This document shows positions 43,315-51,270 of a DNA stretch of 64,000 nt, in pieces (position 1 is the first letter of the stretch; each line of letters opens with the position of its first letter). The position numbers and the translations under genes are program-made. The notes under the pieces are model-generated. The model searched no databases. It was not told where the DNA came from and was given only the letters and a program-made list of their open reading frames with translations. This DNA comes from Nocardia speluncae NBRC 108251 (GTDB taxonomy: Bacteria > Actinomycetota > Actinomycetes > Mycobacteriales > Mycobacteriaceae), in the NCBI RefSeq assembly GCF_001613245.1, contig NZ_BDBZ01000001.1:62001-126000 (forward strand), given 5' to 3'.

Positions 43315-44598
43315 GTGTCGAAGTTCTTCACCCGCGCGGGCACCGCCGGTCGTGTCGGTGCTCTCGCCGCCGCCGGTGCGCTCGTGCTCGCCGGATGCGC
43401 CGAATCGAGCCTCGGCGGTGCACACGGCGGCGGTACGAGCGTCGCCTACGGCGCCACCAAGGCCGAGTACCAGGCGGCCTTCGCGGATATGGATACGATC
43501 CTGCTGCATACGCAGTCCCCGGGCGCCAAGGGGTCGGTTGCCGGGTCGTTCGTGGAGAAGTACGTCGCCGCCGTGGAGGAATGGTCCGGCGGCAAGATCG
43601 ACTTCGAGGTTGCGTACTCGGATGCCATCGCCAAATCCACCGAGATCGACAACGCGATCGGCGACGGCCGTCTCGATATGGGACAGGTCCTCACGGTGTA
43701 CGAACCCAAGGAGTTCCCCGCGTCGGCCGCCCTGCTCGACGCCGGGGTGCTGTCGGATCAGGGGGTGGTCACCGGCACCATGCAATCCAACGCGTGGCCG
43801 GCCGAAGTGGCCTACTCGACGCCCGAGATCATCGCCGAGTTCGAGGACAAGGGCCTCCACTTGATGATGCCGGCATACAACGCCGGCGTGAACGCGCTCT
43901 TCTGCGCGCAGCCCACCACCACCTTGTCCGATTTCGCGGGCAAGAGTATCTCGGTGGGCAGTACGGTCGCCGGCGAACAGGTGGAGGCCCTCGGCGGTAC
44001 CTCCACGTCGGTCGCCTACACCGAGGCCTACGAGGCGCTGCAGCGTGGAGTCATCGACTGCGCGATGGTCAGCCCGTCGGCCGCGCAGATCGGCGGACTG
44101 ATCGAGGTCGCACCCCATACCGTCATCGATCCCGCGGCCGGTCTGGCCGTCCCCACGGGCAATATGGTGTTCAACGCCGACCTCTGGGCCAACCTGCCCC
44201 TCGCTGCCCGACAGCTGCTGTGGGACCGGCTCGACGTCTTCCTCTCCGCATCCATCGAGGACAAGATCTGGCCGGTGACGGCGAACGTCGTCCAGGAGAT
44301 CGAACAGTACGGTGGAGCGGTGGTCCCGTTCGCCGGCGACGCCCGTGCGCGCCTGACCGAGGCCAACGACAAGATTGTCGACGGTATCGCCGAGAACTCG
44401 GCTCTGGACGGCGCGGCATTCGCGCCCGCGGTCCGGGAGAAAACCCGGAAATGGAGCGATATCATCGCCGATCTCGGCTACGAGAACGACACCGACTACA
44501 ACGGTTTCGGCGAATGGTTCGCCCCCGGGAAGGTCGATATCGACCCCTACGTTCAGCGGGTCTTCGAGGAAGTCCTTCTCGACCGGCGGCCTGCCTGA
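43315..44598 (+). CDS. dctP: TRAP transporter substrate-binding lipoprotein (DctP)
   Basis: A 427-residue extracytoplasmic solute-binding protein of the DctP family. The signal peptide ends in the lipobox L25-A26-G27-C28, so it is a lipoprotein on the outer face of the membrane. Mature-protein motifs include FVEKYVAAVEEWSGGKIDFEVAYSD split over the first lobe, and GVIDCAMVSPS in the hinge region. GTG 43315 follows GGGAGA. It is not beside the membrane subunits (28402-30503) but its promoter is a near copy of theirs, so it is very likely their partner. Confidence 0.9.
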   Translation: MSKFFTRAGTAGRVGALAAAGALVLAGCAESSLGGAHGGGTSVAYGATKAEYQAAFADMDTILLHTQSPGAKGSVAGSFVEKYVAAVEEWSGGKIDFEVAYSDAIAKSTEIDNAIGDGRLDMGQVLTVYEPKEFPASAALLDAGVLSDQGVVTGTMQSNAWPAEVAYSTPEIIAEFEDKGLHLMMPAYNAGVNALFCAQPTTTLSDFAGKSISVGSTVAGEQVEALGGTSTSVAYTEAYEALQRGVIDCAMVSPSAAQIGGLIEVAPHTVIDPAAGLAVPTGNMVFNADLWANLPLAARQLLWDRLDVFLSASIEDKIWPVTANVVQEIEQYGGAVVPFAGDARARLTEANDKIVDGIAENSALDGAAFAPAVREKTRKWSDIIADLGYENDTDYNGFGEWFAPGKVDIDPYVQRVFEEVLLDRRPA

Positions 44599-44620
44599 GA
44601 GCAGCGGCTCCGACGAGGAA

Positions 44621-44652
44621 GCCCGGGAGGACGGAATTCCGGCCTCCCGGGC
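44621..44652. terminator. Bidirectional hairpin terminator
   Basis: 10-bp GCCCGGGAGG inverted repeat (arms 44621-44630 and 44643-44652) with a 12-base loop, itself containing CGGAATTCCG, in the gap between convergent dctP and the SDR gene. Confidence 0.7.
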
Positions 44653-44665
44653 CTTCGGTGTTCGA

Positions 44666-45457
44666 TCAGAAAGCGCTGCGGCCACCGTCGACGGTGTAGA
44701 TCCCGCCGGTGATCCAATTGGCCTCGTCGCCGGCGAGGAACAGCGCTGTCGCGGCCAGATCATCCGGGGTGCCGAGCCGGCGTAGCGGGAAGCGCGCGGC
44801 GGCGTCGGCATCGAGCGCGGCCTGGTCGGCGTCCGGCGCGGCCGCGCCCCGGTCCACCCGCGACCGATAGACCAGCGGAGTCGGGATGGTGCCGGGGCAG
44901 ATCGCGTTGACCCGCACGTTGTCGGGTCCGTAGGTGACCGCCATCTGCTTGGTCATGGCGATGACTCCGCCTTTGGCGGCGGTATACGGAAAGATTCCGG
45001 GCAGGCCGATGAGACCGCCCATGCTGGCCTGATTGATGATCGATCCGGTCCGGCGTTCGATCATGTGGGGGAGCGCGTACTTCGAGGTGAGCCAGACACC
45101 CTTGAGGTTGATCGCGATGACCCGATCCCACTCGTCCTCGGTCGTATCGGCGGCGTTACCCGCGCCGTTGATACCGGCATTGGCGAATACGATATCCAGC
45201 CTGTCGAACTCGGCGAGTGTTTCGGCGATCATGCGGCGGGAATCGGCGTCGGAGGTGACGTTCGCGCTCACCGGCAGCGCGTGCCCGCCCGTTGTGCTGA
45301 TCTCCGTGGCGACGGATTCGGCGGCCGCGGGATCGAGGTCGACAACGGCGACCGCCGCGCCTTCGGTGGCGAAGCGTAGCGCCGAGGCGCGGCCGAGACC
45401 CGAACCCGCGCCGGTGACGAGGGCGATCTTGCCGGCCAGACGTCCGGTCGTACTCAT
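44666..45457 (-). CDS. SDR family oxidoreductase
   Basis: A 263-residue SDR with TGAGSGLG at about 15-22, VVDLD (acidic, NAD-type), ANAGINGAG, NQASMGG and YTAAK. The order of motifs is normal. The ATG at 45457 has AGAGG nearby; the frame open to 45559 overlaps the hydratase gene and is not used. It is the last gene of a minus-strand unit behind the double MaoC hydratase and the CitE-like lyase, 26 bp after the hydratase stop. It may oxidise a hydroxyacyl-CoA of that branch. Confidence 0.9.
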   Translation of the reverse strand: MSTTGRLAGKIALVTGAGSGLGRASALRFATEGAAVAVVDLDPAAAESVATEISTTGGHALPVSANVTSDADSRRMIAETLAEFDRLDIVFANAGINGAGNAADTTEDEWDRVIAINLKGVWLTSKYALPHMIERRTGSIINQASMGGLIGLPGIFPYTAAKGGVIAMTKQMAVTYGPDNVRVNAICPGTIPTPLVYRSRVDRGAAAPDADQAALDADAAARFPLRRLGTPDDLAATALFLAGDEANWITGGIYTVDGGRSAF

Positions 45458-45483
45458 GGTGAAACCTCTCGTGAGTAGGGGGA

Positions 45484-46488
45484 TCAGGCGAACAGGGCGG
45501 TGAAGCGCCAGTCCAGCACCGGTGCGGGGGCGGCGTCGCCGCGATGGGCGGATACGCACGACCGGAGGTCGAGTGTGCCACCGCCGCCGGGTAGCGCTTC
45601 GGCGGCCTCGACGAGCAGTGAACTGGTGAGGGTGTCACCTTCGTGAACGGGGCCGGTGTGGTCGCAGGATTGCCAGCCCAGGACGGTGACCATATCGGGT
45701 AGTGCACGACAGGCCTGGGCAAGCGCGAGACCGATCGTATGACCGCCGTAGACGAGGCGTCCGGCGGTGCCGGCCCGCTCGTCGTGATGGGTGGCGGCGA
45801 TATTGAGCGTGAGGCGGGCAAGCTCGGGTGCGCCGGTGACGACGTCACCGCTGGAGGTGAAGGTCGTGCCGACCAGGGTCGGATCGAAATGGACGCCGGG
45901 CACGCGCGCGCGATAGACCGCCAGATCCAGCTCGGCCGGGGCGCTGCGCAGTGGTGCCGGGTCCGGTCCGAGAGCGGAGAGGTCGTCGGAGTGCAGCGGT
46001 GTGCCCGGGGCAGGGTCCTCGCGCAGTGGCAGCATGGCACAGCGGTGGAAGTCGAGCACGGTCGCGCCGTACTGATCGGTCGTGGTGATGCGTAGCGCGG
46101 CCAGACCGGTCGGCCGACGCCCCGGCTTTGCCGAATTATGCTTCAGTCCGGCCACTTCCGTGGTGGTATGCAAGGTGTCGCCGATTCGCGGCAGCCGGTG
46201 GAACCGCAGTCCCCGGTAGAACAGATTGGCCTTGACGTGGTGGGTGACCAGCGTGGACTGTCCGATCGACAGATCGGCCACGAGGCCGGGATGTGCCACA
46301 GGGGCGCCGGCGACGGCGGTGGTGAGATGCCCGTCCAAGGGAAGGCGCAGCCGATCGCCGAGGATGCTCTGGTGAACGGCGGCGAGCCCGTCGGTGAGTG
46401 TGACCGCGGGGGCGGTATCGAAGATCTGGCCGACCACCAGTTCGTCGAAGTACGGGCCGCCTACAGCGCGCACGGTATTACTGCTCAT
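45484..46488 (-). CDS. Double hot-dog MaoC-type hydratase (mesaconyl/itaconyl-CoA hydratase-like)
   Basis: A 334-residue protein with two MaoC-type hot-dog repeats (about residues 10-160 and 190-330). The first contains YFDELVVGQIFDTAPAVTLT, the second RLVYGGHTIGLALAQACRAL and the VLGWQSCDHTGPVHEGDTL strand. The length and double architecture are those of mesaconyl-CoA hydratases (beta-methylmalyl-CoA dehydratases) and relatives that hydrate C5 enoyl-CoA diacids. Its start overlaps the stop of the CitE-like lyase gene by 11 bp, which strongly supports consecutive steps: hydratase, then lyase. The exact isomer is unknown. Confidence 0.83.
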   Translation of the reverse strand: MSSNTVRAVGGPYFDELVVGQIFDTAPAVTLTDGLAAVHQSILGDRLRLPLDGHLTTAVAGAPVAHPGLVADLSIGQSTLVTHHVKANLFYRGLRFHRLPRIGDTLHTTTEVAGLKHNSAKPGRRPTGLAALRITTTDQYGATVLDFHRCAMLPLREDPAPGTPLHSDDLSALGPDPAPLRSAPAELDLAVYRARVPGVHFDPTLVGTTFTSSGDVVTGAPELARLTLNIAATHHDERAGTAGRLVYGGHTIGLALAQACRALPDMVTVLGWQSCDHTGPVHEGDTLTSSLLVEAAEALPGGGGTLDLRSCVSAHRGDAAPAPVLDWRFTALFA

Positions 46489-47332
46489 CGCCGGCTCCGG
46501 CCATCGAGAGGGTGCGGCGAGCGGCCACCGCGACGGCCTCGTCCAGCATCTGGCCGTCGAGCTGGGCGGCTCCCGCACCGCGGGCCGCTGCCTGCGCGAG
46601 TGTGGACAGCACACGCCGCGCCTGATCGGCCTGTTCGGTGGTCGGGGTGAACGTATCGCGCACCGTTGCGGTCTGGGCGGGGTGGATAACCCACTTTCCA
46701 TCGAATCCGAGGTCGGCGATCCAGCGCGTTGCCTCCCGGAAGGGTTCGTCGTCGGCGACACCGAGGAACGGCCCATCGATGGCCTGGATACCGGCCGCCC
46801 GGGCGGCGTGCAGTACCCGGTCCTGCACGAACAGCCACTGCTGTGGGCTCACCGTGCGAGCCCGGCCGAGGGCGGCCCCGAGGTCGGCGTACCCGATCAC
46901 GACCGCCGTCAGGCGTGGTCCGGTCGCGATATCGTCGACGGCGCCGATTCCGGCGGGTGTTTCGATCAGCGCCTGTACCGGCACACCGGTCCCGGCGCCC
47001 AGCAGGGAATCGGCGGCGGACAGGTCCGCACGACTCTCCACCTTCGGGATCACGATCGAGGTGAGGGAGTCACCGAGCGCGGCGCAGGCCGCGAGATCCT
47101 CGGCGAACCAGCTGGTCGCCCGGCCGTTCACGCGGATCGAGACCGGCCGGGTCCGTCCGTGCTCCCGGACCAGTTCCGAGACGAGGGACCGGGCGTCGGC
47201 CTTCGAGGCGGGGGTGACGGCGTCCTCGAGATCGAGGATTACTTCGTCCGCGCTGCCGGTCAGCGCTTTCCGTGCTTTCTTCTCGTCGGAGCCTGGGGCG
47301 ACGAGGGCTGCTCGTCGGCGGATGATTCTCAC
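46478..47332 (-). CDS. CitE-like HpcH/HpaI-family lyase (citramalyl/malyl-CoA lyase-like)
   Basis: A 284-residue TIM-barrel protein of the CitE branch. RRAALVAPGSDEKKARKAL starts it, DEVILDLEDAVTP provides metal-binding acidic residues, VQALIETPAGI the conserved glutamate, and GKWVIHPAQ the typical end. Relatives cleave citramalyl-, methylmalyl- or malyl-CoA into acetyl- or propionyl-CoA and a 2-oxoacid. The GTG at 47332 has GGAA six bases before it and fits the family; the open frame to 47530 is not used. First gene of the lyase-hydratase-SDR unit, divergent from an acyl-CoA dehydrogenase. Confidence 0.87.
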   Translation of the reverse strand: MRIIRRRAALVAPGSDEKKARKALTGSADEVILDLEDAVTPASKADARSLVSELVREHGRTRPVSIRVNGRATSWFAEDLAACAALGDSLTSIVIPKVESRADLSAADSLLGAGTGVPVQALIETPAGIGAVDDIATGPRLTAVVIGYADLGAALGRARTVSPQQWLFVQDRVLHAARAAGIQAIDGPFLGVADDEPFREATRWIADLGFDGKWVIHPAQTATVRDTFTPTTEQADQARRVLSTLAQAAARGAGAAQLDGQMLDEAVAVAARRTLSMAGAGDEQ

Positions 47333-47450
47333 GGGCGGTTCCTTCTCGATCGTGCGCTGCCTGCATGGAGATTCGCGAGGGCGGGTTGCGCCGGCCCGAG
47401 CGAACGGTAGGGCGGCCCGCAAACGAAGACCATGCATATGCTTATCATGA

Positions 47451-47479
47451 TTGACAGTTTCTTTCAGCAGGTCGACTAT
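47451..47479 (+). promoter_or_regulatory. Sigma-A-like promoter of the dehydrogenase-MaoC-thiolase unit
   Basis: -35 TTGACA at 47451-47456, a 17-bp spacer and -10 GACTAT at 47474-47479. Immediately upstream is an AT-rich stretch with TATCATGAT (47443-47451); on the other strand it reads CATGATAAGCAT, like the second operator copy at 43203 (CATGATTAGCAT). The 203-bp gap also serves the divergent lyase gene. Confidence 0.55.
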
Positions 47480-47535
47480 GGCCGTACAGATATCCGCGGG
47501 CTCGCCGGGCCCGCCACACGGTGAGGACATCGCGC

Positions 47536-48690
47536 GTGAGCTACTACCTGAACGACGAAGAAGCGCTACTGGTACGGACGGTGCGCGAGTTCATCGATCG
47601 TGAGGTGAAACCGTCGGTGCAGGAGGTCGAGCACGCCAACCAGTACCCGGAGGCGTGGATCGACCAGATGAAGCAGATCGGTATCTACGGGCTGGCCGTA
47701 CCGGAAGAATTCGGCGGTACGCCGGTTTCGATGCCGTGCTATGTACAGATCACCGAGGAACTGGCCCGCGGCTGGATGTCGCTGTCCGGCGCGATGGGCG
47801 GTCATACGGTCGTCGCGAAACTGATCGGCCTGTTCGGCACCGAGGAACAGAAAAAGCAGTACCTGCCGCGGCTGGCCACGGGCGAGATCCGGGCGACCAT
47901 GGCGCTGACCGAGCCCGGCGGCGGCTCGGACCTGCAGGCCATGACCACCCGCGCCGAACGCGACGGCGACGATCTGGTGATCAACGGGGCCAAGACCTGG
48001 ATCACCAACGCCCGGCGGGCGGGGGTTATCGCCCTGCTCTGTAAGACCGACCCGGCGGCGACACCGCGGCACCGGGGTATGTCGATCGTGCTCGTCGAAC
48101 ACGGCCCCGGGCTCACGGTCTCCCGGGACCTGCCCAAACTCGGCTACAAAGGCGTCGAGAGCTGTGAACTGTCGTTCGACGGCTACCGCATCACCGCGAA
48201 CGCGATCCTCGGCGGTGTGCCCGGAAAAGGCTTCGGGCAGATGATGAAGGGGCTCGAAACCGGCCGGATCCAGGTGGCGTCCCGGGCGCTGGGTGTCGCC
48301 GTCGCCGCCCTCGAGGATTCGCTGGCATACGCGCAACAGCGAGAGAGCTTCGGCGAGCCGATCTGGAAACATCAGTCGGTCGGTAACTATCTGGCCGATA
48401 TGGCCACCAAACTCACCGCTGCCCGCCAGCTCACCCGGCACGCGGCCGAAATGTACGACCGCGGGGAACGCTGCGATATGGAGGCCGGGATGGCCAAGCT
48501 GTATGCCTCCGAGGTCGCGATGGAAATCGCCCTCAACGCGGTCCGCATCCACGGCGGGTACGGCTACTCCACCGAGTACGACGTCGAACGTTACTTCCGG
48601 GACGCCCCGCTGATGATCGTGGGCGAGGGCACCAACGAGATCCAGCGCAATGTGATCGCGGCCCAGCTCGTCGCCCGCGGAGGTCTGTGA
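47536..48690 (+). CDS. Acyl-CoA dehydrogenase
   Basis: A 384-residue acyl-CoA dehydrogenase of the usual type: MALTEPGGGSDLQAM and LVINGAKTWITNARRAG for flavin contacts, and IVGEGTNEIQRNVIA with the catalytic glutamate. The run IHGGYGYSTEYDVERYFRDA is typical of short-chain and branched-chain members. The GTG at 47536 is preferred to one at 47521 because it has a GAGGA upstream and fits the normal N-terminus (YYLNDEEALL). It is followed after 3 bp by a MaoC hydratase and then a thiolase: a complete oxidation module without its hydroxyacyl-CoA dehydrogenase. Confidence 0.93.
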   Translation: MSYYLNDEEALLVRTVREFIDREVKPSVQEVEHANQYPEAWIDQMKQIGIYGLAVPEEFGGTPVSMPCYVQITEELARGWMSLSGAMGGHTVVAKLIGLFGTEEQKKQYLPRLATGEIRATMALTEPGGGSDLQAMTTRAERDGDDLVINGAKTWITNARRAGVIALLCKTDPAATPRHRGMSIVLVEHGPGLTVSRDLPKLGYKGVESCELSFDGYRITANAILGGVPGKGFGQMMKGLETGRIQVASRALGVAVAALEDSLAYAQQRESFGEPIWKHQSVGNYLADMATKLTAARQLTRHAAEMYDRGERCDMEAGMAKLYASEVAMEIALNAVRIHGGYGYSTEYDVERYFRDAPLMIVGEGTNEIQRNVIAAQLVARGGL

Positions 48691-48693
48691 ACC

Positions 48694-49146
48694 GTGCGGG
48701 TTTTCCAGGGAATCGATGAGGTGGCGGCCGCGGTCGGCACGCACCTCGGCTACAGCGACTGGGTCGAGGTGACCCAGGCCCGGATCGACGCCTTCGCCGG
48801 CGCGACCGGCGACCACCAGTGGATCCACGTGGACCCGGAACGGGCGGCCGCGGGCCCCTACGGCAGCACGATCGCGCACGGGTATCTGACGCTGTCACTG
48901 CTGCCCGCACTGGGCGCCACGATCTTCGATATCGACGGGGTCCGGATGAAGATCAATTACGGCATGAACAAGGTCCGCTTCCCCGCGCCCGTGCCGGTCG
49001 GATCGAAGATCCGCTGCGGGGCCCGGCTGGAATCGCTCGAACGAACGTCCAAGGGCGCGAACCTGATCACCACTTACACCATCGAGATCGACGGCGCGCA
49101 GCGTCCGGCGCTGGTCGCCGAGACCATCCGCGTCCTGGTCGGCTGA
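48694..49146 (+). CDS. MaoC-family (R)-enoyl-CoA hydratase
   Basis: A 150-residue single hot-dog protein with the hydratase motif: FAGATGDHQWIHVDPE supplies the catalytic aspartate and histidine (D-x4-H), and GPYGSTIAHGYLTLSLLP the following helix. It is close to the NodN/MaoC group and would hydrate a 2-enoyl-CoA made by the dehydrogenase before it. The GTG at 48694 follows GGAGGT by nine bases, which is rather long. It is 3 bp from the dehydrogenase stop and 14 bp from the thiolase start. Confidence 0.9.
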   Translation: MRVFQGIDEVAAAVGTHLGYSDWVEVTQARIDAFAGATGDHQWIHVDPERAAAGPYGSTIAHGYLTLSLLPALGATIFDIDGVRMKINYGMNKVRFPAPVPVGSKIRCGARLESLERTSKGANLITTYTIEIDGAQRPALVAETIRVLVG

Positions 49147-49160
49147 GGAGCGAATTCCCC

Positions 49161-50357
49161 ATGACACGCGCAGCATTGGTGGCGCCCGTCCGTACTCCCG
49201 TGGGCCGCTTCGGCGGAGCGCTGAAAGATGTGCCGGCCGTGACCTTGGCGACCACCGTCATCAAAGAAACGGTCGCGCGATCCGGAATCGATCCCGAACG
49301 TATCGACGATGTCGCCCTGGGGCAGTCGTACGCGAACTCGGAAGCCCCGTGTATCGGCCGCTGGGCCGCCCTCGACGCCGGACTGCCGATCTCGGTCGCC
49401 GGATTACAGACCGACCGGCGCTGCGGCACCGGCCTCCAGGCATTGGTGACCGCCGCCATGATGGTGCAGACCGGCGCCGCGGAGGTCGTACTGGCCGGGG
49501 GCGTCGAATCGATGAGCACGATCGAGCACTACACGACCGGCGCGCGCTGGGGCGCCAAGTCCGGTGGGCTGCACCTGTTCGACCGGCTCGACCGCGGTCG
49601 TGAACGCTCGCAGCCGGAATGGCGATTCGGCCGGATCAGCGGAATGATCGAAACCGCCGAGAACGTCGCGGCGAAATACGGGATCACCCGCGCGCAATCC
49701 GATCGGCTCGCCGCGGAGAGCCACCATCGCGCCCACGCGGCCTGGGAAGCCGGGCGCTTCGACACCGAGGTGGCGCCGGTCGAGGTCACCGATCGCAAGG
49801 GCGCCGTGACGGTGTTCGCCCGGGACGAGGGTATCCGGCCCGAGACCAGCGCCGATTCACTCGGGGGACTACGGTCGATCCAGCCCGGCGGCGTGGTGAC
49901 CGCGGGTAACGCGAGCCAGCAGAACGACGCCGCCGCGGCGGTACTCGTCGTCGCCGAAGACCGTCTCGACGAACTCGGTCTCGAGCCGATCGGATTCCTC
50001 GAAGGCTGGACTGCGGCCGGCTGCGATCCCGCCCTGATGGGTCTCGGCCCCGTCGCCGCCGTGGACAAACTGTTTGCCCGCACGGGGCGCGGCTTTGCCG
50101 ACTACGACCTGATCGAACTCAACGAAGCCTTCGCCTGCCAGGTTCTGGGCGTGCTCCGCGGGTGGGGCTGGGACGACCGGGACAGGTTGAATGTCAACGG
50201 TTCCGGGATTTCGCTCGGTCACCCCATCGGCGCCACCGGTGTGCGCATGCTGACCACGGCGCTGCACGAACTCGACCGGCGCGGCGGCGGTCGCGCGCTG
50301 CTCACGATGTGTATCGGCGGAGGTCAGGGGATGGCGGCGTCGGTCGTTTCGGCCTGA
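49161..50357 (+). CDS. Thiolase (acetyl-CoA acetyltransferase)
   Basis: A 398-residue thiolase with Cys88 in DRRCGTGLQAL, GHPIGATGVR near residue 355 and MCIGGGQG at the end, the complete catalytic set. ELNEAFACQVL is the family motif before the dimer loop. It would cleave the 3-ketoacyl-CoA made by the unit. GAGGAG is 11 bases before the ATG, longer than ideal. It ends the plus-strand part of the island. Confidence 0.93.
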   Translation: MTRAALVAPVRTPVGRFGGALKDVPAVTLATTVIKETVARSGIDPERIDDVALGQSYANSEAPCIGRWAALDAGLPISVAGLQTDRRCGTGLQALVTAAMMVQTGAAEVVLAGGVESMSTIEHYTTGARWGAKSGGLHLFDRLDRGRERSQPEWRFGRISGMIETAENVAAKYGITRAQSDRLAAESHHRAHAAWEAGRFDTEVAPVEVTDRKGAVTVFARDEGIRPETSADSLGGLRSIQPGGVVTAGNASQQNDAAAAVLVVAEDRLDELGLEPIGFLEGWTAAGCDPALMGLGPVAAVDKLFARTGRGFADYDLIELNEAFACQVLGVLRGWGWDDRDRLNVNGSGISLGHPIGATGVRMLTTALHELDRRGGGRALLTMCIGGGQGMAASVVSA

Positions 50358-50482
50358 ATCCGCCACGGCCCGGCGGGTGCCGCAAGCGCCGCTCGCCACG
50401 GGCGACGATCGGCAGGGCGCATTATCCGGGGCCCCGGGCCTCTTGTCATGCGACGCGCCACTGGTATGGTCGGATTCGTTCT

Positions 50483-50558
50483 GACACGGGGTGCTCCGCA
50501 GATGCGGGGCTGAGATCACACCCGGGAACCTGTCCAGGTAATGCTGACGAAGGGATGT
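50483..50558 (+). ncRNA. TPP riboswitch (THI element)
   Basis: The run contains the conserved THI-box segments in order: GGGGTGC, GGCTGAGATCACACCC, GAACCTG, GGTAATGCTGACGAAGGGA. CTGAGA is the pyrimidine-sensing loop; the helix P4-P5 part binds the pyrophosphate. The GAAGGG near its 3' end lies five bases before the TTG start of tenA, so ligand binding can hide the ribosome site directly: translational control is likely. It heads the thiamin salvage operon. Confidence 0.93.
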
Positions 50559-50559
50559 C

Positions 50560-51270
50560 TTGGCGTTGTCCGCGCACACCACGGAAACCGGCCGTTTCAC
50601 CGATCACCTCTGGGACCGCACGAAGGCACTGCGCGGCGCCATCGACGATCTCGAATTCCTCGGGTTGCTCGGTGCCGGCACCTTGGCGCCCGAGGTCTTC
50701 CGCACCTATATCGAGCAGGATTCGCTGTACCTGACCGGATATTCGAAGGTGCTGGCCCTCCTCTCGGCCAAGGCGCCCGATGCCGAGGCCGCACGGTTCT
50801 GGGCGAATTCGGCCGCCTCGGCGGTATCTGTCGAATCCGCCTTGCACGATGAACTGCTCGGCGGCGGAAAACTGCCCGCACGCGAGGGGGAGCCGGAGCA
50901 TTCGGCCGCCTGCCTGGGCTACGTCTCCTATCTGATCGCGACCGCCGCCACCGAGTCCTACGCCGTGGGCGCGGCGGCGGCACTACCGTGTTTCTGGATA
51001 TACGCCGAGGTCGGGCGGGATCTGGCCGACCGTGCGGCCGCGGTTCTCGCCGCCGACCCCGATCACCCCTATGCGCGGTGGGTGGCCACCTACGGCGACG
51101 CGGAATTCCAGGAATCGGCGGCCGCAGCCCGGACAATGGTCGACGCCGCGGCGGAGGTCGCGAGTGAGCGGGAGCGCGCGGCCATGCTGACGTCGTTCAC
51201 CATCGCCACTCGGTACGAGCTGATGTTCTGGGATACCGCCCTGCATCCGCAGCCGTGGCCCGCCCCGTGA
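50560..51270 (+). CDS. tenA: TenA-family aminopyrimidine aminohydrolase
   Basis: A 236-residue all-helical TenA protein. The cysteine in AAALPCFWIYAEVG is at the place of the active-site Cys135 of Bacillus TenA, so this is a TenA_C-type enzyme; YIEQDSLYL and ESYAVG also match. It hydrolyses aminopyrimidines from damaged thiamin to the pyrimidine used for thiamin synthesis. The start is TTG at 50560, placed by the riboswitch ribosome site; a second TTG at 50566 is possible. The stop overlaps the start of the binding-protein gene (GTGA). Confidence 0.92.
   Translation: MALSAHTTETGRFTDHLWDRTKALRGAIDDLEFLGLLGAGTLAPEVFRTYIEQDSLYLTGYSKVLALLSAKAPDAEAARFWANSAASAVSVESALHDELLGGGKLPAREGEPEHSAACLGYVSYLIATAATESYAVGAAAALPCFWIYAEVGRDLADRAAAVLAADPDHPYARWVATYGDAEFQESAAAARTMVDAAAEVASERERAAMLTSFTIATRYELMFWDTALHPQPWPAP

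Noticed and set aside
47521..47536. GTG at 47521 as start of the acyl-CoA dehydrogenase
   Set aside because: It has no ribosome site, adds five residues outside the family pattern, and the GTG at 47536 has GAGGA upstream.
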